In this document: positions 8,427-16,362 of the stretch, one piece after another | Layout: each line of letters begins with the position of its first letter | How positions within the stretch are numbered: position 1 is the first letter of the stretch | DNA from: Clostridiales bacterium | GTDB lineage: Bacteria; Bacillota; Clostridia; Christensenellales; Aristaeellaceae | Assembly: GCA_015056175.1 (NCBI GenBank) | Contig: SVGT01000003.1 | Span: 1 to 64,000, forward strand | Reading direction: 5' to 3' | DNA length: 64,000 bases | Notes under the pieces: generated by a model | Databases searched by the model: none | Told to the model about the DNA's origin: nothing | What the model saw: the letters and a program-made list of their open reading frames with translations, nothing else | Position numbers and translations under genes: made by a program

Positions 8427-9809
8427 TTAGCCCTGATGCAGGGGGATTTCCACAATAAAGGTGGAGCCTTTGCCCTCCTCGCTCTCCACGCGGATGGCGC
8501 CGCCGTGCAAAAGCACCAGCTGATGCACAATGGAAAGGCCCAGACCCGTGCCGCCGGATTCGCGGCTGCGCGCCTTATCCACCCGGTAGAAGCGGTCGAA
8601 GATGTGGGGCAGGTTTTCCTTGGGGATGCCGGGGCCGTTGTCTGTGACGGACAGCACGGCGTCGCGCCCCTCCTTGACCAGCGTCACCTTCACCTGGCCG
8701 CCCACCTGGGTGTATTTGACGGCGTTTTCCATCAGGTTGTAGATGACCTGGGTCAGTTTGCTCTTGTCCGCATACAGATCGCAGGGATCGCCCAGGGTAA
8801 GGAGAATTTTCTGCTCCCGCTTTTGCGCAATGGGCTCCAGCCGGTGGGCCGTTTCCTTGCACAGGGCGGCGATGGACACGTTTTCCCGCGTCAATTTCAC
8901 GCTCTGGCTGTCCATCTGCACCAGCGTCAGCAGATCGCTTACGATGGTAGAAAGCCTGTCGATCTCCTTATTGATATCCGACATGAACTCGGTACGCAGT
9001 TCCTTATCCATATCCGGCTGATAGATCAGCGATTCGATCATGATCTTCATGGTGGCAAGGGGCGTTTTCAATTCATGGCTGGCGTTGCTCACAAAGCTGT
9101 TGCGGCTCTGGTCCAGCGTTTCCAGCTTTTCGCTCATGGAGTTAAAAGCACGGGCCAGTTCCAGCATTTCGCCCGAGCCCTTTTCCGGCACACGGGAGGA
9201 AAAATCGCCCTTGCCCATGCGCTGAATGCCGCGGCGCAGGTTGGTAATGGGCGATGTAAACACGTGGGAAAACACGCCGCTGCAAAGCAGCGCTGCGCCC
9301 GCCACCAGAATGAAAATGAGCATCATCTGGTCCTGCAATTGGTACAGGCGCTGCATCATGGCGTCAACAGGCGTGATAAGCAGCAGCACGCCGATGATGG
9401 CGCTTTCGTGCACCACGGCGGCGGAACAGAAGCTTTCCCATCTGCCCTGGCTGCGGGACAAAAACAGCATGTTGCCCGCATCCAGCCTTTCGCCGCTTTC
9501 CACGTCGCGGATGCCGTAATCCACGCTGTTGCCCAGCACCAGAATGCTCTTGACCTCGCTGTAGGAAAGCAATTGGCCGTTGAGGGTGCCAAAGGTATCC
9601 AATTGTACTTTGCCCCATTCATCCAGCAGCAGCACCCGGCCGCCCATTTCGATGCCGGAGAGCACCATTTCCTGCCGAAGGGCCTCCATATCGCGCCTTT
9701 CCAGCTCGGGCGACAGCTTTTCCGCCAGCATTTCCAGTCTGGCGCGCTCGGAGGCGATGCGCTCTTCAAACAAAAAGTCGCCTACCATGCGGCTCAGCGA
9801 GCTTGCCAT
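8427..9809 (-). CDS. Sensor histidine kinase (HAMP, HisKA, HATPase_c)
   Basis: 460 aa from the first ATG, but coding probably starts further upstream, near 9887: the frame stays open through GIRVRILLAFLLIVGLSFYV, an obvious first membrane helix that this ATG would discard. Order: extracytoplasmic sensor region, second helix (MMLIFILVAGAALLCSGVF), HAMP (LRRGIQRMGKGDFSSRV), HisKA with H-box SNASHELKTPLATMK, then HATPase with N, G1 (DNGPGIP) and G2 (GGTGLGLSIV) boxes. It phosphorylates the adjacent OmpR-type regulator. Domain order resembles PhoR/WalK. The signal is unknown. Confidence 0.93.
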   Translation of the reverse strand: MASSLSRMVGDFLFEERIASERARLEMLAEKLSPELERRDMEALRQEMVLSGIEMGGRVLLLDEWGKVQLDTFGTLNGQLLSYSEVKSILVLGNSVDYGIRDVESGERLDAGNMLFLSRSQGRWESFCSAAVVHESAIIGVLLLITPVDAMMQRLYQLQDQMMLIFILVAGAALLCSGVFSHVFTSPITNLRRGIQRMGKGDFSSRVPEKGSGEMLELARAFNSMSEKLETLDQSRNSFVSNASHELKTPLATMKIMIESLIYQPDMDKELRTEFMSDINKEIDRLSTIVSDLLTLVQMDSQSVKLTRENVSIAALCKETAHRLEPIAQKREQKILLTLGDPCDLYADKSKLTQVIYNLMENAVKYTQVGGQVKVTLVKEGRDAVLSVTDNGPGIPKENLPHIFDRFYRVDKARSRESGGTGLGLSIVHQLVLLHGGAIRVESEEGKGSTFIVEIPLHQG

Positions 9810-9882
9810 TACATAGAAGGACAGCCCGACGATCAGCAGGAAGGCGAGCAGGATGCGTACGCGGATGCCGGAAAAGGGGTTT

Positions 9883-10575
9883 TTAATCTTTATCGGTGAA
9901 ATAATAGCCCACTCCCCACTTGGTGAAGATGAACTCCGGCTGGGCGGGATTGCGCTCGATCTTTTCGCGCAGGCGGCGGATGTGCACGTCCACGGTACGG
10001 GCGTCGCCCATGTAGTCGTACTTCCACACCGTCTCCAGCATCACCTCGCGGGAGAACACCTTGCCCCGGTTGGTGATAAACAGCTGCAAAAGGTCAAACT
10101 CCTTGGCGGTCAGGCGCACGTCGCGGCCGCCCAGGGACACGCTGCGGTTCACCACGTTCACTTCCATATCGTGCACGCGGATGATCTTTTTATCCTCCTG
10201 CTGGGCAGGCTGGCCTGCACGGCGCAGGATGGTCTTGATGCGGGCCTTGACCTCCAGAATGTTGAAGGGCTTGGTCATATAATCGTCCGCACCGTATTCC
10301 AGGCCCAGGATCTTGTCCATATCCTCGCCCTTGGCGGTGAGCATGATGATGGGCACATTGCTGCCCTCACGGATGCGCTGGCAAACGGAGATGCCGTCCA
10401 GCTTGGGGAGCATCACGTCCAGCAGGATCAGATCCACCTGGTTTTCCATGAACACCTTGAGGGCTTCCTCGCCGTCCATGGCAGTCAAAATTTCATAGCC
10501 TTCCTGTTCCAGTGTATAGCGAAGACCTTTGAGGATCAACGGTTCGTCATCAACCAGCAAAATGCGCTTGGCCAC
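9883..10575 (-). CDS. OmpR/PhoB-family response regulator
   Basis: 230 aa. The receiver domain has the acidic pocket LLVDDEP, the phospho-acceptor Asp at about 53 in LILLDVMLP, and the conserved TAKG and KPF. The C-terminal winged helix (from about residue 130) has RDVRLTAKEFDLLQLFI and the DNA-contact region GDARTVDVHIRRLREKI. First gene of a two-gene operon with the sensor kinase; its TAA overlaps the putative upstream start of the kinase. Preceded by a promoter with a 14-bp palindrome. Confidence 0.95.
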   Translation of the reverse strand: MAKRILLVDDEPLILKGLRYTLEQEGYEILTAMDGEEALKVFMENQVDLILLDVMLPKLDGISVCQRIREGSNVPIIMLTAKGEDMDKILGLEYGADDYMTKPFNILEVKARIKTILRRAGQPAQQEDKKIIRVHDMEVNVVNRSVSLGGRDVRLTAKEFDLLQLFITNRGKVFSREVMLETVWKYDYMGDARTVDVHIRRLREKIERNPAQPEFIFTKWGVGYYFTDKD

Positions 10576-10633
10576 GGTATGTCATCCTTCCTGTGTACAC
10601 GGCCCTTCGGCAGGCCGCGGCAGCATGCATGAT

Positions 10634-10693
10634 CGTGGTATACCACGCATACCACGCTACCCTATTTTACACTCTTTTCATTACAAAAATCAA
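10634..10693 (-). promoter_or_regulatory. Two-component operon promoter with downstream palindrome
   Basis: Minus strand TTGATT (10688-10693), 18-bp spacer, TAAAAT (10664-10669). Downstream of the predicted start lies the perfect palindrome CGTGGTATACCACG (10634-10647), with the half-sequence GTGGTAT repeated next to it. This could be a repressor or autoregulatory site. Confidence 0.5.
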
Positions 10694-10797
10694 GAGTTTT
10701 GCAATCCTTTCTACATAATTTTGATTCTTTTTTTATCACAGCGGGTCGGTTTTTGTAATATTAGCTGTAAAAAACGCACAGCGTCCCGGGGCGCTGC

Positions 10798-10826
10798 TTG
10801 ACTTGCGCAAATTGCCATGCCATAAT
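10798..10826 (+). promoter_or_regulatory. Promoter for LRR-miaA genes
   Basis: TTGACT, 17-bp spacer, CATAAT, about 30 bp before the LRR protein start and its AAGGAGG site. Confidence 0.5.
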
Positions 10827-10855
10827 AAACCATATGACAAGGAGGGATTGTTTCC

Positions 10856-11773
10856 ATGAAAAAAGTGCTGATCGCCCTGCTGGCGCTCCTGATGCTGCTT
10901 CCCCTTTGCGCCCTGGGCGAAGAAAACACGGAAGAAACCATCCAGCTGCACAAGAACCTGACCGTGGATATCAACGCAGAATACGTGGACATGGGCGATA
11001 TCCGCATGTCCGGCAGCGATTTTGACCGCTTGATCGAAAAGCTGCAGCAGATGCCCAACCTGAAGAAGGTGGATATGTTTGCATCTCCCGTGTGGAAAAG
11101 CCATATTGAAAAATTTGTAGCGGCGCTTCCCGACGTAGAATTCGGCTGGACCATGCGCTTTGCAGAGCACACCATCCGCACCGACGCCACCGCCTTTTCC
11201 ACCCTGCACAATAACAAAAGCGAAACCCACTCCAGCAAGCACTGGACCATCCTCAAATACTGCAAAAACCTGGTGGCGCTGGACCTGGGCCACAACAACA
11301 TTACCGATCTGTCCTTCATCAGCGATCTGCCCTCCCTCAAGGTGCTGATCCTGGCCTGCAACTATATCGAGGATATTTCTCCCCTGGCCAATCACCCCAA
11401 CCTGGAATACATCGAGCTGTTCAAAAACCGCATCAAAGATATAAGCGTGCTGGCTACCATGCCCAACCTCATCGACCTGAACCTGTGCTACAACTATATT
11501 GAGGATTACACCCCCCTCTACGGCATGACCCAGCTGGAGCGTCTTTGGATCTACAATTCCAACAACTACATGACCTCCAAGCCCGTGCCTGAGGACATCG
11601 TAAACGGCCTCATCGAGGCGCTGCCCAACACCCATATCGACTATACCAATTACTCCACCGGCGGCGGCTGGCGCGAGCACGACCGCTACTTTGTGATCTA
11701 TGAAATGTTCAAAAACGGCACCTACATTCCCTTTGCCTCCCCTGCGGATGCAAATTTGACCGAGGCGGAATAA
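10856..11773 (+). CDS. Exported leucine-rich repeat protein
   Basis: 305 aa. Signal peptide MKKVLIALLALLMLLPLCALG, then a short N-terminal region and about five to six LRR units of internalin-like spacing: LVALDLGHNNITDLSFI, LKVLILACNYIEDISPL, LEYIELFKNRIKDISVL, LIDLNLCYNYIEDYTPL. The C-terminal ~70 residues lack repeats. Such proteins generally mediate protein-protein contacts at the cell surface; no anchor motif (LPxTG, SLH) is seen, so it may be secreted or loosely bound. Its TAA is followed immediately by the miaA ATG, so the two are co-transcribed although functionally unrelated. Confidence 0.88.
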   Translation: MKKVLIALLALLMLLPLCALGEENTEETIQLHKNLTVDINAEYVDMGDIRMSGSDFDRLIEKLQQMPNLKKVDMFASPVWKSHIEKFVAALPDVEFGWTMRFAEHTIRTDATAFSTLHNNKSETHSSKHWTILKYCKNLVALDLGHNNITDLSFISDLPSLKVLILACNYIEDISPLANHPNLEYIELFKNRIKDISVLATMPNLIDLNLCYNYIEDYTPLYGMTQLERLWIYNSNNYMTSKPVPEDIVNGLIEALPNTHIDYTNYSTGGGWREHDRYFVIYEMFKNGTYIPFASPADANLTEAE

Positions 11774-12664
11774 ATGGAAAAGCTCATCGTCATTTTAGGC
11801 ACCACGGCGGCCGGCAAAAGCGATATAGGCATCCGTCTGGCGCAAAAGTTTAACGGCGAAATCATTTCCGCCGATTCCCGGCAGGTGTTTCGGGGGCTGG
11901 ACCTGGGCAGCGGCAAGGTGACAAAGGAAGAGCAGCAGATGGTGCCTCACCACCTGATCGACGTATGCGAGCCCGGCGATTTTTTCTCCATGGCGGATTT
12001 CCAGAAGCTGGGCTACGCCGCCATTGAGGACGTGCTGCAAAGGGGCAAAACGCCCTTCCTGGTGGGCGGCACGGGGCTGTATGTGGACGCAATCACCCAG
12101 GGCTATCAGCTGTCCGACAAAATGCCGGACCTTGCCTACCGCGCAGAATTGGAGAAGCTGACCACCCCGGAGTTGTACGCCATGCTCATGGAAAAGCTGC
12201 CCGGCTATCAGGTGGATGCGAAAAACCGCAACCGCGTGATGCGCGTGCTTGAAAAGCTACACGACGGCGACGACGCCATTCCCTCCCGCAGCGCCCGGTA
12301 CGATTGCCTGCTGCTGGGCGTCAACTGGGAGCGGGAGGTGCTCAAAAAGCGCATTGACGAGCGGCTTGAAAAACGCTTCCGGATGGGCATGATCGACGAG
12401 ATCCGCGGCCTGATGGACAAGGGCGTTTCCACCGAGTTCCTGCTGGGGCTTGGGCTTGAGTACCGCTACATCACCCAGTATATCCTGGGCGATATCCCCT
12501 CCATGGAAAAGCTCACCGAGGAGCTGGGCAACGCCATCAAGCGCTTTGCCAGACGACAGATGACCTGGTTCCGCCGCCACGGAGACGATATCCACTGGCT
12601 GGACATGACCTGTGATCCCGACGGAGAAGCCGAAGCGCTGATCCGTGCATTTTTACAAAAGTAA
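11774..12664 (+). CDS. miaA: tRNA dimethylallyltransferase MiaA
   Basis: 296 aa, slightly shorter than the usual ~310. P-loop GTTAAGKS at residues 9-16, substrate loop ISADSRQVFRGLDLGSGKVT, VPHHLIDVCEPGDFFSMADFQ, GGTGLYVDAITQGY, and a C-terminal LGLEYRYITQYI and RFARRQMTWFRRH block. It transfers a dimethylallyl group to A37 of tRNAs reading UNN codons. Starts directly at the stop of the LRR gene and is followed after 12 bp by an M42 peptidase gene, indicating one transcript. Confidence 0.97.
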   Translation: MEKLIVILGTTAAGKSDIGIRLAQKFNGEIISADSRQVFRGLDLGSGKVTKEEQQMVPHHLIDVCEPGDFFSMADFQKLGYAAIEDVLQRGKTPFLVGGTGLYVDAITQGYQLSDKMPDLAYRAELEKLTTPELYAMLMEKLPGYQVDAKNRNRVMRVLEKLHDGDDAIPSRSARYDCLLLGVNWEREVLKKRIDERLEKRFRMGMIDEIRGLMDKGVSTEFLLGLGLEYRYITQYILGDIPSMEKLTEELGNAIKRFARRQMTWFRRHGDDIHWLDMTCDPDGEAEALIRAFLQK

Positions 12665-12676
12665 AGGAGCATGAAC

Positions 12677-13693
12677 ATGAAAACCATCGAATACATTCAG
12701 CAGCTGCTGGCCATCCCCTCTCCCACCGGCTATACGAAAAACGTGGCCGATCAGCTTTGCGCCTGGCTCTCCGGCATGGGCTACAGCCCCCGCGTGACCC
12801 GCAAGGGCCTGGTGTGGTGCGACCTGTGCGCAGGCGAGGGCGAGGGCATTTTGCTTTCCTCCCATGTGGATACCCTGGGCGCCATGGTGCGCTCGGTGAA
12901 GGGCAACGGCCGCATCCGCTATACCAAAACCTCCTCCGGCGCGGATACCACCGTGGAAACGGAAAACGTGCTCATCCACACAAGGGATGGCAAAACCTAC
13001 ACCGGCACCGTGCAGAGCTGCCATGCCAGCCAGCATGTGTTCCCCCGCATGGCCTCCGAAGAGCGCAACGATGAAACGCTGGAGATCGTGCTGGACGAAA
13101 TGGTGCACTCCGCCAAGGATGTATATGACCTGGGCATCGACACGGGCTGCTTCATTTCCTGGGAACCCCGCACCGTGGTCACCGAAAAGGGCTACGTCAA
13201 GAGCCGCTTCCTGGACGATAAGGCCAGCGCCGGCGTGCTGCTGAAGATCGCGGAGGATATTGCGGCGGGCGCCGTCAAGCCCACCCGTCCCGTATCCATC
13301 ATGTTCACCGTGCACGAGGAGATCGGCCACGGCGCCAGCATGAAGCTGCCCGATTCTATCGGCGATCTGATCGCCGTGGACATGGGCTGCGTTGGCAATG
13401 ATCTGAAGTGCGACGAAACCATGGTCTCCATCTGCGTGAAGGATTCCGGCGGCCCCTACAATTACGACCTGGTCAGCGAGCTGATTGCCATCGCCAAAGA
13501 GCAGGAGCTGCGCTACGCCGCGGACATCTACCCCTCCTACGGCTCGGACGCCGGCGCGTCCCTGCGCAGCGGCAACGACGTGCGCCACGCCTGCATCGGC
13601 CCCGGCGTGTTCGCCTCCCACGGCTACGAGCGCACCCACCTGCTGGGCATTGAGAATACCGAAAAGCTGCTCAAGTGCTACATCCAGAAATAA
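12677..13693 (+). CDS. M42-family metallo-aminopeptidase (divergent)
   Basis: 338 aa from the second ATG (12677), which sits 7 bases after AAAGGAG; the first ATG (12671) is too close. Shows the M42/M20-type metal-binding set: SSHVDTLGAMV, the bridging Asp in KSRFLDDKASAGV, the catalytic pair in TVHEEIGHGAS, and the late YGSDAGASLR. M42 enzymes are dinuclear, tetrahedral cytoplasmic aminopeptidases that trim peptides. More divergent than the three copies at 47-50 kb. Ends at a strong hairpin. Confidence 0.9.
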   Translation: MKTIEYIQQLLAIPSPTGYTKNVADQLCAWLSGMGYSPRVTRKGLVWCDLCAGEGEGILLSSHVDTLGAMVRSVKGNGRIRYTKTSSGADTTVETENVLIHTRDGKTYTGTVQSCHASQHVFPRMASEERNDETLEIVLDEMVHSAKDVYDLGIDTGCFISWEPRTVVTEKGYVKSRFLDDKASAGVLLKIAEDIAAGAVKPTRPVSIMFTVHEEIGHGASMKLPDSIGDLIAVDMGCVGNDLKCDETMVSICVKDSGGPYNYDLVSELIAIAKEQELRYAADIYPSYGSDAGASLRSGNDVRHACIGPGVFASHGYERTHLLGIENTEKLLKCYIQK

Positions 13694-13709
13694 TCAAGGC
13701 ATAAAACCG

Positions 13710-13747
13710 TCCCCTCTGCGCATACATTCTGGCGCGGAGGGGATTTT
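13710..13747 (+). terminator. Hairpin after M42 gene, overlapping next ribosome binding site
   Basis: CCCCTCTGCGC-loop-GCGCGGAGGGG then ATTTTTG. The right arm contains the GGAGGGG that serves the next small gene, so the same structure could terminate transcription or mask that site. Confidence 0.65.
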
Positions 13748-13749
13748 TG

Positions 13750-13953
13750 ATGGCCTATGACCGGGAAGAGAAGGGATATCTCAAAACAGCCTGCTATCCG
13801 CAGGCGCAAAGGGGCCCCAGACGCCTGATCGGCGCGGTGCTCATCGCAGCCGGGGTGGTGCTCATCCTGTTCTCCGTGCCCTACTGGGCCTGGTGGGCGC
13901 TGCTGGGCGCGGCGCTGATTGGCGTGGGGCTGATCCTTGCAGGCAGCGGCTGA
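13750..13953 (+). CDS. Small membrane protein upstream of spoVM
   Basis: 67 aa from the ATG at 13750, 7 bases after GGAGGGG (the track uses a TTG one codon earlier). A basic, polar N-terminus (MAYDREEKGYLKTACYPQA) is followed by two closely spaced hydrophobic segments, LIGAVLIAAGVVLILFSV and ALLGAALIGVGLILAG. Function unknown; I do not recognise the family. It precedes the spoVM-like gene by 16 bp and is probably co-transcribed, which hints at expression during sporulation. Confidence 0.6.
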   Translation: MAYDREEKGYLKTACYPQAQRGPRRLIGAVLIAAGVVLILFSVPYWAWWALLGAALIGVGLILAGSG

Positions 13954-13969
13954 AGGGAGGAAACAAGGC

Positions 13970-14059
13970 ATGTCCATGCGCATCATCTGCGTCCGTGCGC
14001 CAAGAGCCCTTCGGGGTCTTTTGCGCATGCTGTACGGAAGAAGGGGCAGGGCGCGGTAA
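13970..14059 (+). CDS. spoVM: Stage V sporulation protein SpoVM (micro-ORF)
   Basis: 29 codons, too short for the ORF track. AAGGGAGG sits 9 bases before the ATG at 13970; a second in-frame ATG at 13976 is the alternative. From the second Met the sequence begins MRIICVRAPRALRGLLRML, which aligns without gaps to Bacillus SpoVM (MKFYTIKLPKFLGGIVRAM): same basic residue 2, hydrophobic block, basic 7, the critical proline 9, L12, G14, R17 and G21. SpoVM is an amphipathic helix that recognises the convex forespore membrane and anchors the coat protein SpoIVA. This copy is unusually arginine-rich. Confidence 0.8.
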   Translation: MSMRIICVRAPRALRGLLRMLYGRRGRAR

Positions 14060-14135
14060 AGCGCCCCGCCGCACACTGTACACATTGACCGCCCTGTGTT
14101 ATGATACATGCATCACCCATAGGAGGATAAACACG

Positions 14136-14879
14136 ATGAACGATGTGATCCGCCAGCTGTACGAACGCAAATCCACCCGCGTATTTGAGGAGAGGGAGAT
14201 CCCGGAAGACGTCACCCAACAGATCCTGACCGCCGCCTGCATGGCGCCCACCGCCGGCAACCAGCAATTGTACACTGTTTTGCGCATTACCGATGAGGCG
14301 CTCAAAAATCAGCTCAGCGAAAGCTGCGATCATCAGCCCTTCATTGCCCAGGGCAAACTGGTGCTCATTTTCTGCGCCGACTGCCGCAAGTGGTACCGGG
14401 CTTTCAAGGAAAACGGCTGCGACCCCCGTCTGCCGGGGGAGGGCGATCTGCTCCTTGCCGTCAGCGACGCCAATATCGCAGCGCAAAACGCCGTGGTGGC
14501 CGCACATGCTCTGGGCGTTGGCTCCTGCTACATCGGCGATATCATGGAAAATATCGAGATCCACAGGGACATGCTGCACCTGCCGCAGTACGTGTTCCCC
14601 TGCGCCATGCTGGTGATGGGCTATCCCACCCCGCAGCAACTGGAGCGCACAAAGCCCCGCCGCGCGCCGCTTGAGTGCATCGTGCTGGAAAACGTTTACC
14701 GCGATCTTGAAGGAGACGCGCTGCGGGACGCGCTCTACAAGGGCGATGTTCCTGCGGATTACAAGCGCTGGCTGCACGCCTTCTGCGAACGGAAATACAA
14801 CTCCTCCTTTGCCCGGGAGATGACCCGCTCGGTGCGGCAATACCTGCTGGATTTTGCAAAAACAACAGAAGAAAGCTGA
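14136..14879 (+). CDS. Nitroreductase-family flavoprotein
   Basis: 247 aa from the ATG after AGGAGG (14121-14126); the longer track ORF includes out-of-frame spoVM sequence. MNDVIRQLYERKSTRVFEER is the typical nitroreductase start with FMN-phosphate-contacting RKSTR, then AACMAPTAGNQQLYTVL, DANIAAQNAVVAAHALGVGSCYIG and the C-terminal GYPT. Such enzymes bind FMN and reduce nitro or quinone-like substrates with NAD(P)H. The ~60-residue C-terminal extension is longer than in minimal nitroreductases. Substrate unknown. Confidence 0.92.
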   Translation: MNDVIRQLYERKSTRVFEEREIPEDVTQQILTAACMAPTAGNQQLYTVLRITDEALKNQLSESCDHQPFIAQGKLVLIFCADCRKWYRAFKENGCDPRLPGEGDLLLAVSDANIAAQNAVVAAHALGVGSCYIGDIMENIEIHRDMLHLPQYVFPCAMLVMGYPTPQQLERTKPRRAPLECIVLENVYRDLEGDALRDALYKGDVPADYKRWLHAFCERKYNSSFAREMTRSVRQYLLDFAKTTEES

Positions 14880-14880
14880 C

Positions 14881-14912
14881 AAAAAAGCGGGATACGTCGA
14901 TCCCGCTTTTGT
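14881..14912. terminator. Bidirectional terminator, nitroreductase / mreB
   Basis: AAAAGCGGGAT-acgtcg-ATCCCGCTTTT with A and T tracts on either side, between two convergent genes. Confidence 0.85.
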
Positions 14913-14927
14913 TTCCGCTATATACTT

Positions 14928-15953
14928 TTATTTCCGGGTCTGGCCGCGCTTGCCGATAAACCGGCCGTACTCGCTCCAGTTTTCCAGCGTCAGACCGCAG
15001 CCGCGGGCCACGCATTCGTGGGCGTTTTCGGCCAGACGGCAGTCGATCTTCAGCGTTTTGCTCACCGCCTGGGACAGCATGCTCAGGTGCGCGCCGCCGC
15101 CGGTCAAAACGATGCCGTTGTCAAAAATATCCGCCGCCAATTCGGCAGGGGTCTGCTCCAGCACCGCGTGGATGGCTTCCATCAGTTCCTCCAGCGGGCC
15201 TTCGATGGCCTCGGTGACCTCGTCGGAAGTCACACGCAATACTTTGGGCAGACCGGAGATCAGATTGCGGCCCGTCACTTCCATGTACAATTGCTCGGGC
15301 AACTGCAGCGCGGAGCCGATATTCACCTTCAGATCCTCGGCGGTCATTTCGCCGATGAGCATGTTGTGCTTGAGGCGGATGTACTTGATAATGGCGTCAT
15401 CCAGCTTATCGCCTGCGATCTTCACACTGTCGCGCAGCACGCAGCGCCCCTTGCTGATCACGGCAATTTCCGTCATGCCGCCGCCGATATCCACGATCAT
15501 GGAGCCGTAGGTATCGCCTACGGGCAGACCCGCGCCGATGGCAGCGGCCACGGGGCGCTCCATCAGGTGCGTACGGCGGGCGCCGGCGGAAAACAGGCTG
15601 GCCGTGATGGACTGCCTTTCCACCTCATTGACCCCGGCAGGCAGGGACAAAACCACCCTGGGGCCGCCCAGGAACAGCCTTTTGCCCACCACCTGCTGCA
15701 CAAAATAATTCAGCATGGCGGTAGCCATGGCAAAATCTTCAATATTGCCGTTGCGCAGCGGACGCATGGCCACCACGTTGCTGGGCGTACGCCCCAGCAT
15801 GCGATAGGCCTCATGACCCACCGCCAGTACGGCGCGGCTTTCCCGGTCGAAGGCGATCACGGCCGGCTCATCCAGCACAATGCCTTTGTTTTTGCCGTAG
15901 ATCACCACGCTCGCCGTGCCAAGATCCACGCCGATGTCCATAACCTGAGCCAT
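14928..15953 (-). CDS. mreB: MreB/Mbl-family bacterial actin
   Basis: 341 aa from the ATG at 15953 (MAQVMDIGVDLGTASVVIYG), 8 bases after AAGGAGA; the track start 10 codons earlier lacks such a site. Actin-fold ATPase motifs: phosphate 1 DIGVDLGTAS, connect 1 near GRTPSNVVAMRPLRNGNI, phosphate 2 MIVDIGGGMTEIAVIS, adenosine motif IVLTGGGAHL. MreB/Mbl filaments direct cell-wall elongation under the membrane. No mreC/mreD follow, which fits an Mbl-type or lone copy; exact paralog not decided. Has a long leader (promoter about 260 bp upstream). Confidence 0.92.
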   Translation of the reverse strand: MAQVMDIGVDLGTASVVIYGKNKGIVLDEPAVIAFDRESRAVLAVGHEAYRMLGRTPSNVVAMRPLRNGNIEDFAMATAMLNYFVQQVVGKRLFLGGPRVVLSLPAGVNEVERQSITASLFSAGARRTHLMERPVAAAIGAGLPVGDTYGSMIVDIGGGMTEIAVISKGRCVLRDSVKIAGDKLDDAIIKYIRLKHNMLIGEMTAEDLKVNIGSALQLPEQLYMEVTGRNLISGLPKVLRVTSDEVTEAIEGPLEELMEAIHAVLEQTPAELAADIFDNGIVLTGGGAHLSMLSQAVSKTLKIDCRLAENAHECVARGCGLTLENWSEYGRFIGKRGQTRK

Positions 15954-16215
15954 TGGAACAGTCTCCTTACCCATTGGGCGCATCGTTTGCCGGGCAAAGC
16001 CGGCTATTTCCGCCCATTCTCCGTATGTATTCGACGCCCGCCCGTCATTTCCTCTTTTTGGGGCTTTTTCAGGGCGTCATTCTCCACTTTGACCTATTTT
16101 CTTGTCGAAAATTGGCACTTTATCCCCACTCGCAAGGATATTTCGGCCCTATCGACGCTGTTTTTGCCCATTGCGCACCACAAGACGGGCGCTGCATGCT
16201 CTTTTCAACGCCCCC

Positions 16216-16244
16216 ATTGTAAAAGATTTCCATCCATCTGTCAA
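16216..16244 (-). promoter_or_regulatory. Promoter for mreB
   Basis: Minus strand TTGACA, 17-bp spacer, TACAAT; predicted leader of roughly 255 nt. Confidence 0.6.
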
Positions 16245-16301
16245 CAAAGAGGCGCTGCGGCGAAAATTTATCAAAAATCGCGGCAGCATTTTGTCCCCCT
16301 C

Positions 16302-16331
16302 TTGACAAGAGAAAGCCCTGTCTGCTATAAA
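16302..16331 (+). promoter_or_regulatory. Promoter for ZIP transporter
   Basis: TTGACA, 18-bp spacer, TATAAA, about 30 bp before the ATG. Confidence 0.65.
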
Positions 16332-16362
16332 CTAAAATGATTTTTGTTCAAGTGAGGTCTCC

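Larger units (their letters stand above)
15954..16362. other. Divergent intergenic region, mreB / ZIP transporter
   Basis: 409 bp without a supported gene. Holds the mreB promoter (minus) and the transporter promoter (plus). The mreB leader contains spaced GTGGGG/AGTGG elements (16101-16140), each on the minus strand. No convincing riboswitch recognised. Confidence 0.6.

Noticed and set aside
13893-14135. N-terminal extension of the nitroreductase ORF
   Set aside because: It covers the small membrane gene and spoVM in another frame; AGGAGG plus ATG at 14136 define the true start.
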